From an uncultured Bacteroides sp. (lineage in GTDB: Bacteria; Bacteroidota; Bacteroidia; Bacteroidales; Bacteroidaceae), in NCBI RefSeq assembly GCF_963677715.1, contig NZ_OY782495.1:248001-312000 (forward strand): DNA of 64,000 bases, in the 5' to 3' direction. The translations under genes and the position numbers were made by a program. Each line of letters opens with the position of its first letter. The first letter of the stretch is position 1. This document shows, in pieces, positions 1 to 7,942 of this stretch. The notes beneath the pieces are model-generated. The model was not told the DNA's origin. It made no database searches and saw only the letters and a list, made by a program, of their open reading frames with translations.

Positions 1-1185
1 TACAAGGGTGGCTTTTAAATTCTTGATCATATCACGTGTATTGGCATCTTGAATAGGATATGTATACTGATTATACTTATGATCCAGATATTTAGGATTC
101 AGGGGAATTCGTGATAAATTATCAAGTATATCTTCCTTACTAATATCGTCAGTGAATTCTATCGTAGCGGTTATTCTTCCTTCAGGAGTACTTTCTGAAC
201 TATTATTTGATGAAGAAAAATTACCTGTACAAATAATACGATGGCTCTCGTGATTACGAGATGGCTGATAAATCCAAGAATATGGATTCTTATCTATTTC
301 ACAGAATACAGCAGTAGTTCCGTGATATTCAAGACCATCAATATCCTTCTTATATGATGAGATATTAACTCCTTCAATTATGTTAGTCATATCTTTGATA
401 TTACCACAGAATATAACTTTATCAAAGATTTCTTCGTACACATCCCATTTATCACCAACACGTTTAATGCTCTTCACATCAGAATTGTAACGGATATCAA
501 GACCTTCAGCTAATTTATCAGCAATATACTGTGATCCATTGTTCTTTTCATACCAGAAAGTAGAATGTACAAAAGCTTTCTCTTCTACTTTATTTGCATT
601 ATTATCGCGCATTTCCTGAGTTGTAGGCATTGGAAGTTTCCCTTCCATCCATGACATTGGAACTGAGGTAAGATCTCTTCTCCATACCTTTTCATTATAA
701 GGCTGGAAATAAAGATTGTATAATGTCTTTCCGAAACGCCAACGTAGAAAATTACCAAAACTATCGTAATCAGCAAATTTTGCGTCTAAACCTTTTACTT
801 TGTCTATCTCTTTAAGATCCTCGTAAAAGGACTTCTGAATATCATCACTAAAGAGATACATATGATTCTCGATTGGATAAGGAATGTTATCGTGCTGCAA
901 TGACGTCTCATTCTTGTCCATGAATACACAAGAGTTACGATCTGTTTTATCAAATTCATCATCTCGATTAAACTTTGACCAGAACCAATCAAGTACATCT
1001 TGACGCTTTGAATTAAAAACATGACCACCACAGGTATGGAATAAATTTCCGTTTATTCTTCTACACTTTATAAGCCCACCAGGTCTATTTTCTTTTTCAA
1101 AAATAGTGACATCATATCTATCATTAAGAAAATAAGCAGCACTCAAACCAGATATGCCCGCCCCAATTATAGCAATTTTTTTCAT
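1..1185 (-). CDS. FAD-dependent UDP-galactopyranose mutase-like protein (partial, 3' end outside window)
   Basis: The frame is open for 395 codons from ATG at 1185 to the window edge, so the C-terminus is missing. The N-terminus has a Rossmann FAD motif GAGISG (residues 8-13) after MKKIAII, followed by an acidic FEKE ribose-binding strand and a GG pair. Further on are CGGHVF and PYNEKVWR, which resemble GGHV and PYNxKVW motifs of eukaryotic-type UDP-galactopyranose mutases. That family interconverts UDP-galactopyranose and UDP-galactofuranose in the cytoplasm for glycan synthesis. The gene starts 12 bases after the stop of the upstream glycosyltransferase, so the two are probably co-transcribed. 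A related amine-oxidase-type sugar flavoenzyme cannot be excluded. Base composition is AT-rich, as usual for capsule loci. Confidence 0.72.
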   Translation of the reverse strand, partial: MKKIAIIGAGISGLSAAYFLNDRYDVTIFEKENRPGGLIKCRRINGNLFHTCGGHVFNSKRQDVLDWFWSKFNRDDEFDKTDRNSCVFMDKNETSLQHDNIPYPIENHMYLFSDDIQKSFYEDLKEIDKVKGLDAKFADYDSFGNFLRWRFGKTLYNLYFQPYNEKVWRRDLTSVPMSWMEGKLPMPTTQEMRDNNANKVEEKAFVHSTFWYEKNNGSQYIADKLAEGLDIRYNSDVKSIKRVGDKWDVYEEIFDKVIFCGNIKDMTNIIEGVNISSYKKDIDGLEYHGTTAVFCEIDKNPYSWIYQPSRNHESHRIICTGNFSSSNNSSESTPEGRITATIEFTDDISKEDILDNLSRIPLNPKYLDHKYNQYTYPIQDANTRDMIKNLKATLV

Positions 1186-1196
1186 ATCAAAAAAAA

Positions 1197-2081
1197 CTAA
1201 ACACTTTTAAGAATCTCATTAAGATGCTTTGCTCTTGATGAAGTATAATGTTTTTCCAAATACAACGAGTATTTATTTATATCAATATCAGTACGTAAAG
1301 CGTGATCCATAGCATCTTCAAATTGTTCATAAGACTCTATTGACGGTGAAAATTTATCAAATTCATAAAATTGAGCATCAACACCTTCTTTTCCTGAAGG
1401 GTAATGAGCTATTACATGACAACTACATGCGATTATCTCTAAAAAATGGGGAGTCATATGATAAAAACCCTTTGTAAATCCATCCATATAACCTTGAACT
1501 CCGTATAAAGTAACTCTTCCTAAAGCCTGAAGATTCATAAAATCCTCTCTTGTTTCAATCGATTCTAAACATTCTTTTCCATTTAAATAATACGCTTTGG
1601 TTTTATTTTGATCGTTATCTAGACTGTCACCTCTTTTCACATAAGTTACAGATGAATGTCTCTTTATATATTCAACGAAAAAAGAATATAATAATGGGTC
1701 TTGTCTTCCCGTTAATACTATATCGTATTTCTTTTTAAATACCTTAGAACTGATTGCATACTTATCTGAAATTGAATAAGGTAGCATCTCTATTCTTAAT
1801 GGGCAATTATTTTCTTTTAAATATTGATAATCAAATGGGCTTGAAAGTAAAACCAACTTATTTTTTGAATGTTTTTTGTAAAATTCCTGCAATTGATCTT
1901 TTTTTTCAAAAAAATCAATAATGCAAGGAACTATATGTTTACTATTCATTGGTTCATCTTGATCGCACCCGTTAATTACAAATCTAAAAGTATTCTTATT
2001 AGGTCCGAGCAAAGGGAAATAAAAGCCAAAGCGATTTGCAGCCCTTAAAAAAAGAGGATATTTTTTTACATGTATATTCAA
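1197..2081 (-). CDS. Capsule-locus glycosyltransferase (GT-B, group-1 C-terminal type), start uncertain
   Basis: The protein is 294 residues if started at TTG 2081. Its C-terminal third (HFLEIIACSCHVIAHYP, then EGVDAQFYEFD, then a YEQFEDAMDHAL helix) resembles the nucleotide-sugar-binding end of Glyco_trans_1_2/CgeB-like GT-B enzymes. It lies between rfbB and a mutase-like gene, so the likely role is sugar transfer onto the lipid-linked repeat unit at the cytoplasmic face of the membrane; donor and acceptor are unknown. The same frame stays open upstream to a TGA at 2225-2223 and reads protein-like (KCLIIDYHELKAAVYTQIW), but contains no ATG, GTG or better-placed TTG. The true N-terminus is therefore probably longer, or has been damaged. 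There is no signal peptide. Confidence 0.65.
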   Translation of the reverse strand: MNIHVKKYPLFLRAANRFGFYFPLLGPNKNTFRFVINGCDQDEPMNSKHIVPCIIDFFEKKDQLQEFYKKHSKNKLVLLSSPFDYQYLKENNCPLRIEMLPYSISDKYAISSKVFKKKYDIVLTGRQDPLLYSFFVEYIKRHSSVTYVKRGDSLDNDQNKTKAYYLNGKECLESIETREDFMNLQALGRVTLYGVQGYMDGFTKGFYHMTPHFLEIIACSCHVIAHYPSGKEGVDAQFYEFDKFSPSIESYEQFEDAMDHALRTDIDINKYSLYLEKHYTSSRAKHLNEILKSV

Positions 2082-2283
2082 TTCTTTTGATATAACATCT
2101 TCCCATTCGTATATTATTGGTTGTGCATAATCCTGACAACACCATATCTGCGTGTAAACAGCTGCTTTAAGTTCATGATAATCTATTATTAAACATTTGT
2201 TTATTATAGCCTTCGTATTTTCTCACCGCTAGTATTTGTGTTTAAGACTCACATTTATCTACAAATTCGAGCAATCCGTACAT
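2082..2283 (-). other. Unresolved 5' region of the glycosyltransferase; stop-start-coupled 13-codon ORF
   Basis: The rfbB stop overlaps an ATG (TAATG, 2285-2281), as in translationally coupled genes. That ATG opens only 13 codons (MYGLLEFVDKCES) before TAA. The glycosyltransferase frame, one base away, is open from 2222 down to 1197 without a normal start. The simplest readings are a frameshift or deletion that removed the original coupled start, or a remnant of another gene between the two. Nothing else is visible in this stretch. Confidence 0.4.
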
Positions 2284-3416
2284 TAGCGGTTTGAATACAT
2301 TTTCTGATAGTAGTCTTGATAATCACCAGAAGTGATGTTATCCATCCAAGCCTCGTTCTCCAAGTACCACTTTACAGTCTTCTCAATACCTTCCTCAAAT
2401 TGAAGACTTGGCTCCCAGCCAAGCTCCTTCTGAAGCTTAGAAGAGTCGATGGCATATCTCAAATCATGACCAGCACGATCAGTTACGTATGTTATCAAAT
2501 CCATATCCTCACCTTCCTTGCGTCCGAGCAAGCGATCAACCGTCTTAATGACTACCTTGATAATATCAATATTCTTCCACTCATTGAAACCACCGATATT
2601 GTAAGTATCTGCAATCTTACCCTGATGGAAAATCACATCAATCGCACGAGCATGATCCACCACATATAACCAGTCGCGCACATTCTCACCCTTACCATAT
2701 ACAGGCAATGGCATACGATGACGGATGTTATTGATGAACAATGGAATCAACTTCTCAGGGAACTGATAAGGACCATAATTGTTTGAGCAGTTGGTCACAA
2801 TAGTTGGCAATCCGTATGTATCGTGGAATGCGCGTACAAAATGATCAGAACTAGCCTTCGAAGCAGAATATGGTGAGTGAGGCATGTACTTCAAATCCTC
2901 AGTAAAGAACTTCTCACCATAAGCCAAGTGATGCTCACCAGAAGAAGCCTTAGTGGTAAAAGGAGGCTCAATACCCTCAGGATGAGTCATCTCCAGTGCG
3001 CCATACACCTCATCTGTCGAGATGTGATAGAATCGCTTACCCTCATACTTTTCAGGAAGACTCTCCCAATAGAGCTTTGCAGCCTGGAGCAAACTCAAAG
3101 TACCCATCACATTCGTACGAGCAAAAGTAAATGGATCCTTGATCGAGCGATCCACATGACTCTCTGCAGCCAAGTGAATGATACCATCCACATGCTCCTC
3201 CTGCATCAGCTTGTAGAATGCATCGAAGTCGCAGATATCCATCTTCACGAACTTATAATTTGGCTTATCCTCAATATCCTTGAGATTCGCCAGATTACCT
3301 GCATAAGTCAACTTATCTAAGTTGATGATATTATACTCGGGATATTTGTTCACAAAGAGGCGAACAACGTGTGAGCCAATGAAACTGGCACCACCTGTAA
3401 TAACAATATTCTTCAT
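2283..3416 (-). CDS. rfbB: dTDP-glucose 4,6-dehydratase
   Basis: RfbB/RmlB converts dTDP-glucose to dTDP-4-keto-6-deoxyglucose, the branch point for dTDP-rhamnose and related sugars, using tightly bound NAD+ in the cytoplasm. The 377-residue extended-SDR protein has the Rossmann region at residues 8-14, HLAAESHVDRS (81-91), the active-site STDEVYG (133-139), and the catalytic pair Y183xxxK187. Length and motifs are complete. One oddity is that the nucleotide-binding loop reads GGASFIG where GGAGFIG is expected; an AGT codon replaces GGT. No rmlA, rmlC or rmlD is visible in the window, so these must lie further along or elsewhere. Its leader lies directly downstream of the IS66 remnant. Confidence 0.95.
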   Translation of the reverse strand: MKNIVITGGASFIGSHVVRLFVNKYPEYNIINLDKLTYAGNLANLKDIEDKPNYKFVKMDICDFDAFYKLMQEEHVDGIIHLAAESHVDRSIKDPFTFARTNVMGTLSLLQAAKLYWESLPEKYEGKRFYHISTDEVYGALEMTHPEGIEPPFTTKASSGEHHLAYGEKFFTEDLKYMPHSPYSASKASSDHFVRAFHDTYGLPTIVTNCSNNYGPYQFPEKLIPLFINNIRHRMPLPVYGKGENVRDWLYVVDHARAIDVIFHQGKIADTYNIGGFNEWKNIDIIKVVIKTVDRLLGRKEGEDMDLITYVTDRAGHDLRYAIDSSKLQKELGWEPSLQFEEGIEKTVKWYLENEAWMDNITSGDYQDYYQKMYSNR

Positions 3417-3545
3417 ATCGAATTTCTTTTACTTTTTCAAATTTGAAATACACTTTTCAAAACTATCTACCCAATAAGGTACCTTTACGCCAAAGGTTTC
3501 CTTAATAGTACGTTTAGTAAACGTTTAATATCCGGCATACCTCCA

Positions 3546-3571
3546 TTCTAAAGCCGCAACCGGCTTTAGAA
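3546..3571. repeat. Perfect 11-bp hairpin abutting the IS66 boundary
   Basis: TTCTAAAGCCG and its exact reverse complement are separated by CAAC. There is no T-tract on either side, so it is not a convincing terminator. It ends one base before the IS66 left end at 3573, so the element may have inserted beside this structure. The rest of 3417-3545 holds no gene. Confidence 0.6.
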
Positions 3572-3572
3572 G

Positions 3573-3587
3573 GTAAGCGTCCAATTT
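3573..3587. repeat. IS66 terminal inverted repeat (left)
   Basis: GTAAGCGTCCAATTT is the exact reverse complement of 5114-5128. After a two-base mismatch, ACGT also pairs at both ends. Confidence 0.9.
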
Positions 3588-3668
3588 ATACGTTAGTTAT
3601 TTGAAAGTCCTTATTCTCTGGGCGTTTTCACGCTCGAGACAAATAAAGACATTTAATTTTAGATTTAT

Positions 3669-4466
3669 TTAATTGGTTTTACCCAATATGGCAGGAGTAA
3701 GATTCTCAAAATCCGTACGCCCTTCCATAAAAGCAGTTAAATACTGCTTCAAGAATTGATAAAATGACAGTGCGCCCATTTTGCAAGTTGATATAAAGGT
3801 ATGATAAACCGTCGAGGTTTCAGCGCCCTTGTGACTACCAAAAGCCATTTTGTTTTTACGCTCAATCGTCAACGTACGAATCGAGCGTTCCGCAATAGAA
3901 TTGTCAATGCAATACCGGCCGTCATTGCGATAAGCCATAACAGGAGTCCATGCGTTCTTTAAATAATTGAGTGCCTTAGTTAGCAGGTCGCCTTTGGGTA
4001 AAGGATCGTCAAGCAGACGGGTTAATTCCATCCAAATGGAACCTACTATTTCGGTAGTTTCTATTTCGTTCCTTCGCCTCTTGATTTCATCGGACGGCAG
4101 GTCGGCATTACTATAGTAACGTTCGAAATCATATAGTTTACCAATCCACTCCATGAAGGGTCTTGCCCGCTCATCTTTACCTTGCAATAAGGCCTTTTGG
4201 AATCGGGCTCTCACATGCGCCATCTAAATATGTATAAACACATTATAAGCATCCGATTGCAATGCGGCTATATCAGCGTTTTCTATGAAATTAGTCAAGA
4301 CCTTACGGCCGCGGCTGCCTTCATCATAAAAGAAAATAACAATACCGGCTGCCTTATTTACCATGCACCAGATATAAGCCTTCTTGTATTTATCTTGCAT
4401 TTTCATACGGCACCAAGTTTCATCGCAGTTAATGATCGAATCTTTCTCCAATGTCTGTGCTTTCAA
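3669..4466 (-). pseudogene. IS66 transposase TnpC, truncated and interrupted
   Basis: Two in-frame pieces are separated by a TAG at 4226-4224. The upstream piece contains INCDETWCRM and LQSDAYNVFIHI, the region of the first catalytic acidic residues in IS66 TnpC. The downstream piece starts at MAHVRARFQKALLQG and runs through NSIAERSIRTLTIERKNKMAFGSHKGA to a normal C-terminus. In intact relatives about a dozen residues lie between YNVY and AHVR; here they are missing and replaced by the stop. The N-terminal zinc-binding and coiled-coil half is also absent, because TnpB runs directly into this frame. No functional transposase can be made. Confidence 0.85.
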
Positions 4467-4701
4467 ATGAATTTTTCTCGGTATCGCTCATATCATTATA
4501 TGAAATTGGAAGACTCTTCCTCTCGTACATAACCATGCGAACACTACGTTCGTTCTTGGACATAAAGAAAAAAACATCACCTTTATAAGGGTTTCGATGA
4601 TAACTCATTCGAATAACTTCCATGATACGGGCATAACCACAACGCATATCGTGAAAATGAGGTAAGTAGTAGAAATTCTTCAAACCGGAAACTGTCAGCA
4701 T
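4429..4701 (-). pseudogene. IS66 accessory protein TnpB, 3' end altered
   Basis: The first 60 or so residues (LKNFYYLPHFHDMRCGYARIME through YKGDVFFFMSKNERSVRMVMYE) match the TnpB pattern of an MRCGYxxL core and a GDVFxFxSKxR strand. After that the reading departs from TnpB and overlaps the start of the surviving TnpC frame, consistent with the internal deletion joining the two genes. Its start overlaps the 3' end of the TnpA-like ORF by 7 bases, the usual IS66 layout. Confidence 0.75.
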
Positions 4702-5078
4702 AAAACCTCCAATTTCTCTACCAAGAGGAGCAACTCCTGATAGCTTAGATTCTTCTTGGATACTTCAACGCGATTCTCCAAAGAAATGACCACGTTTTCT
4801 ATGGCAGACTTGCTAATGATTGCCTGAGACGGTGAATCTTCTTTTGGCACTGCCTCTTCCGATGACTGCTCTACCGGCATACCTACAATCTCCACCGGAA
4901 CGATGGATTTCTTGCGTTTAGAGAACCAGTTGTAAAAGGCTTCATAAGAGACACCCTGCAGCATGCAAAACGATTCTATCGATAAATTCTTAGGCTGGCC
5001 CTCCAATTTGTAGAGGAACCAGAGCTTTTCTAAATCTTCACTACTATACATAATCTCATTTTTTTGATGACTATGCAA
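4695..5078 (-). CDS. IS66 TnpA-like protein
   Basis: This 127-residue first ORF of the element begins 36 bases inside the right inverted repeat. It has a helix-turn-helix-like N-terminal segment (SIESFCMLQGVSYEAFYNWFSKRKK, about residues 33-57), as in Bacteroides IS66 Orf1 proteins, which are thought to bind the ends. The C-terminal leucine-rich helix may oligomerise. It seems intact, but its partners TnpB and TnpC are not. Confidence 0.7.
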   Translation of the reverse strand: MHSHQKNEIMYSSEDLEKLWFLYKLEGQPKNLSIESFCMLQGVSYEAFYNWFSKRKKSIVPVEIVGMPVEQSSEEAVPKEDSPSQAIISKSAIENVVISLENRVEVSKKNLSYQELLLLVEKLEVLC

Positions 5079-5113
5079 AGGTAACGAGACTAGTGACTAA
5101 TGACAAGACGTGG

Positions 5114-5128
5114 AAATTGGACGCTTAC
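5114..5128. repeat. IS66 terminal inverted repeat (right)
   Basis: AAATTGGACGCTTAC pairs with the left terminus over 15 of 15 bases and marks the outer end of the element on the upxY side. Confidence 0.9.
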
Positions 5129-5160
5129 GGGTATACTAGTAAGTTTTTTTTAGTAATTTT

Positions 5161-6296
5161 TTATTTGTTACTTTTATTGACATTGTTACTATTACTTTCA
5201 TTTTGTTGTTTTAATCTAACATTTTTTATTTGATCCCACCAACAATTTAGTCCTATCCATAGTACAAAATCAGTAACTATTAAGATAGTATTATTTACAT
5301 AAGGAGTTAGTAAAATATTAGAGACACTAAAAATCAAAGAAACAGCCAAAATTGTAATCATAGCCTGACGTGGTGTAAAACCCATAGCCAGGAATTTATG
5401 ATGGATATGATTTTGATCCGGAAGAAAAAGGCCTTTTCCATTGCGGGCACGCCATAAAATAACACGAATAACATCGAATGCTGGAACAATAAGCGTACTA
5501 AAAGCTATAACAATAGCTCCGGGTGTGTATTGGCAATAACGGATAGCTAGAAAAGAGAGTATATAGCCCAAAGTGAGGCTACCGGTATCTCCCATAAATA
5601 TTTTACGCCCCCGCAGAGCGTCACCAAAGACATTGAAGTAAAAAAAAAGATCAATACTCCGAACGTGGCAAAAGCAATCATGCTATAAATAAATAATTCT
5701 TCTTTAAGAAACAAGAAACCAAATATAACAAGAGCCACGCTGCTAAGTCCTGAAGCCAAACCGTCTATGCCATCTATAAGATTTATAGCATTGGTGATAA
5801 AAACCACAATAAAGATGGTGATAGGAACACCAATCCACATAGGCAAAACGCCTATGCCAAACAATCCGTACAGATTATTAATCCATAATCCTGAAATAGG
5901 AAAGAAAGAAGCACTGAGTATTTGCACTACAAATTTTTTACGATAACGAACGCCTATAAGGTCGTCGGCTATGCCGATAATATATAGCAGAGTGAGGCCA
6001 CAAATCAGTAAAAGTAATTCGGGCAAAATTTGACAGGCAATAAGTGGTTGCACTCCAAAACCAGCAAGATAACGAAAGGCAAAAATACCACATACAGCAA
6101 ACATGATTGTTGGAAAGAAAGAAACTCCACCCAAACGAGGTACTACAGATGTGTGTATCTTTCGGGGACTAGGTATATCAAAAAGTTTTTTCTTTATTGA
6201 AATAAGTAATATGCGTGGAATAATGATCCAGGCAATAATCACTGCAATTAAGAAAGTTAAGGCTACGAAGAAATAGTTCATATTAAGTTTATTCAA
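5161..6296 (-). pseudogene. WecA/MraY-type undecaprenyl-phosphate sugar-1-phosphate transferase, frameshifted
   Basis: This is the enzyme type that starts repeat-unit synthesis by moving a sugar phosphate from a UDP-sugar to undecaprenyl phosphate in the inner membrane. The frame starting at 6296 holds many membrane segments and the motifs IGIADDLIG and NAINLIDGIDGLASG. The frame covering 5161-5595 continues with MGDTGSLTLGY and the PDQNHIHHKF loop. Together they make a full-length protein, but they are in different frames. The break is a run of nine A (5640-5648; T9 in the gene); ten or seven would restore GVLIFFF-YFNVFGDALRGRKIFMGDTGS. This could be a real inactivation, a phase-variable slip, or a homopolymer sequencing error. 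Confidence 0.85.
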
Positions 6297-6387
6297 TCAT
6301 TCATTTCATCTCGATCTTGGGGGAGGTGTTAAGCTTGTCTGTTTGTTATAATGCCTATTTAAGTTGAATACTGCATTCGGTTCCAAA

Positions 6388-6957
6388 TTAATTTTCTTTT
6401 TCTTTCTTCACAAAACTAGCCGGAATACTAACCAGCGCACATCCGAATATATCTATCCGCACCAAGATGTGATACTTGCCTTCGTAGCGCACGAGTTCGC
6501 CCTGAAGGCCTTTGAGATCTCCTTTGGCTACCACTACGGGAGTACCTGCGGGGATGCGCTCGCCGGTAACGATGACTTCCTTGCGGGAATAATCGAGCAT
6601 GTAACGGAAGTCGGCCATCTGTTTGGGGGGAACGGAAGTGGGGGCGGAACGGGAGCGGTCGCGAAGGAAGTCGAACACATTCATCGTGTTTCGCACGGTT
6701 TGCATCTCTTCGCGGGATATATGCACAAAAACCATGCGGGGAAGTACAAGGTGTTCTTTTTCTGCCGTTTTACCTTTTTTCTCTATAATTTTAGACTGAA
6801 TAGGTAGAAAATTCTCTATATTTAAGAGGGACAGATATTCGCGAACTTTATACTCTGCATGGGTACGGGTTAAGACTACGTACCACTTTTTGTCTTCGGA
6901 TATCTTGGTATCCGGAAGCGAATAGTTAAGATTATTATCTAATTTATCGGACAGCAA
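6388..6957 (-). CDS. upxY: UpxY-family NusG-like transcription antiterminator
   Basis: UpxY proteins are NusG paralogues that let RNA polymerase read through early termination in the leader of their own capsule operon. The 189-residue protein has an NGN domain (KKWYVVLTRTHAEYKVREYL from about residue 23, then LPRMVFVHI) and a C-terminal KOW domain (about 130-185, with GDLKGLQGELV). It is the first gene of the minus-strand locus, 91 bases before the initiating transferase. No UpxZ-like gene follows it here, although many Bacteroides capsule loci have upxZ next. A leader of roughly 240 bases precedes it. Confidence 0.92.
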   Translation of the reverse strand: MLSDKLDNNLNYSLPDTKISEDKKWYVVLTRTHAEYKVREYLSLLNIENFLPIQSKIIEKKGKTAEKEHLVLPRMVFVHISREEMQTVRNTMNVFDFLRDRSRSAPTSVPPKQMADFRYMLDYSRKEVIVTGERIPAGTPVVVAKGDLKGLQGELVRYEGKYHILVRIDIFGCALVSIPASFVKKEKEN

Positions 6958-7203
6958 ATTGTTGTTAAAATTAAGCCGTTTATTTATAATTACCTCATTT
7001 ACAGATAATTAAAAACGGGTTGTTTAGCATTTAGAGAAAGAAAGTGTTATTCGTATCGATGAGGATATTGGCCTGATACGTAAACTTTTTTTGCTTAGTG
7101 TTTTTTATAATGCTTCGACAAAAGAAAAAGAAGATTTCTCTTCTTCCAACTGTTCCGGCACTCATTCCGCTACGTGTGGAGTACTGGAATTTGTATGACG
7201 TTG

Positions 7204-7237
7204 CAAAGATTGAAAAAATTTATATATTGAGCAAATA
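7204..7237 (-). promoter_or_regulatory. Putative promoter of the upxY capsule operon
   Basis: On the minus strand, a TATTTG -33 box is followed after 20 bases by AATCTTTG, a 7-of-8 match to TAnnTTTG. Transcription would start near 7197, leaving about 240 bases of leader before upxY, a length typical for UpxY targets. The two boxes are not flanked by the long inverted repeats of invertible capsule promoters. Confidence 0.55.
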
Positions 7238-7334
7238 AAAATGATTTTTTTTATTGAATTGCACTCAAATTATGCTTAAACAAGCTCTAAACACTTATTT
7301 CTTTCTCTTATATATGTTTATGTTCTAATAGAAT

Positions 7335-7388
7335 GTGTGTGTAATTATATATAGGTAGGTGGACCTACCACCTATTAGTTACACACAC
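7335..7388. repeat. Compound palindrome between upxY and the divergent small gene
   Basis: Outer arms GTGTGTGTAA (7335-7344) and TTACACACAC (7379-7388) are exact reverse complements. Inside them GGTAGGT and ACCTACC (7354-7369) pair around a 2-base centre, and CACCTA/TAGGTA pieces repeat again. A cruciform, an operator for a dimeric protein, or a recombination site are all possible. No T-tract follows. Apart from this and the upxY promoter I see nothing in 6958-7489. Confidence 0.6.
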
Positions 7389-7489
7389 GCAAACTTAAGA
7401 GAAAAGAAGATATATACAGTAAATAGTAGCCGAATAACTTAAAAAATATTAATTTTGCCGGAATATTTATTAATTAAAATCATTATTTA

Positions 7490-7841
7490 ATGGAAAAAAA
7501 ACGGATTTCGACAGGGTAGTTACTTTGAAAACGAAGAGTTTATCATTGTACTAAAAAAGGAGGTTAATGGCGTGGATAATATGCTTAAAGCATTGCGTTT
7601 ATTGACCAAAAGAATACTGATTATCAACGATAGAGAAGAGTTGTTGGTAGAACTGGTACGTATGTATGATGTAAATAAATCGTTGAATGAAAATGTAAAT
7701 TTTAGGGATTTTGTAGAGAGATTACATTTACTGTTTGACTTTAGAAACAAGAGGGCTCCGGAGCGATCTATAGACACGCAAAGTATTGAAACACAGATGC
7801 GTAGACTACGACACGAGATGAACGAAGAAGAGGAAGACTGA
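7490..7841 (+). pseudogene. Small conserved-looking protein with a frameshift in an A8 tract
   Basis: I do not recognise the family. From GTG 7572 an 89-residue acidic, helical protein can be made (LLTKRILIINDREELLVELVRMYD through RRLRHEMNEEEED). The same frame is open and protein-like further upstream (FRQGSYFENEEFIIVLKKE) and would join ATG 7490 if the A tract at 7494-7501 had seven or ten A instead of eight. As read, ATG 7490 gives only MEKKRISTG before a stop. The inferred intact product is about 116 residues. It is divergent from upxY, upstream of virE, and followed by a strong terminator. Confidence 0.5.
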
Positions 7842-7849
7842 GAATAGTT

Positions 7850-7884
7850 AAAATCGGCGTTTTTATACACAAAACGCCGATTTT
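7850..7884 (+). terminator. Intrinsic terminator after the small gene
   Basis: AAAATCGGCGTTTT and its exact reverse complement flank an ATACAC loop. The A and T runs on the two arms make it likely to work in both directions. Confidence 0.85.
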
Positions 7885-7942
7885 CGTATTTCAATACTTT
7901 CTTTCATATTTGCAGCGTTGATAAGTATAACTTTAAAAATTA

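Larger units (their letters stand above)
3573..5128 (-). mobile_element. Decayed IS66-family insertion sequence
   Basis: The element is bounded by perfect 15-bp inverted repeats (GTAAGCGTCCAATTT at 3573-3587 and its reverse complement at 5114-5128). GTAAGCG is the usual IS66 terminus. Inside, on the minus strand, are a TnpA-like ORF, a TnpB-like ORF and parts of the DDE transposase TnpC. At 1556 bp it is about 1 kb shorter than typical intact IS66 elements; most of the TnpC N-terminal half is missing and an in-frame stop breaks the rest. The 8 bases on each side (TTTAGAAG left, GGGTATAC right) do not match, so no target duplication survives. It separates the initiating transferase from rfbB and is very unlikely to move unaided. 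Confidence 0.9.

Noticed and set aside
7204-7388. Invertible capsule promoter upstream of upxY
   Set aside because: The inverted repeats at 7335-7388 are only 34 bases apart and do not flank the promoter; no Mpi-type recombinase gene is near.
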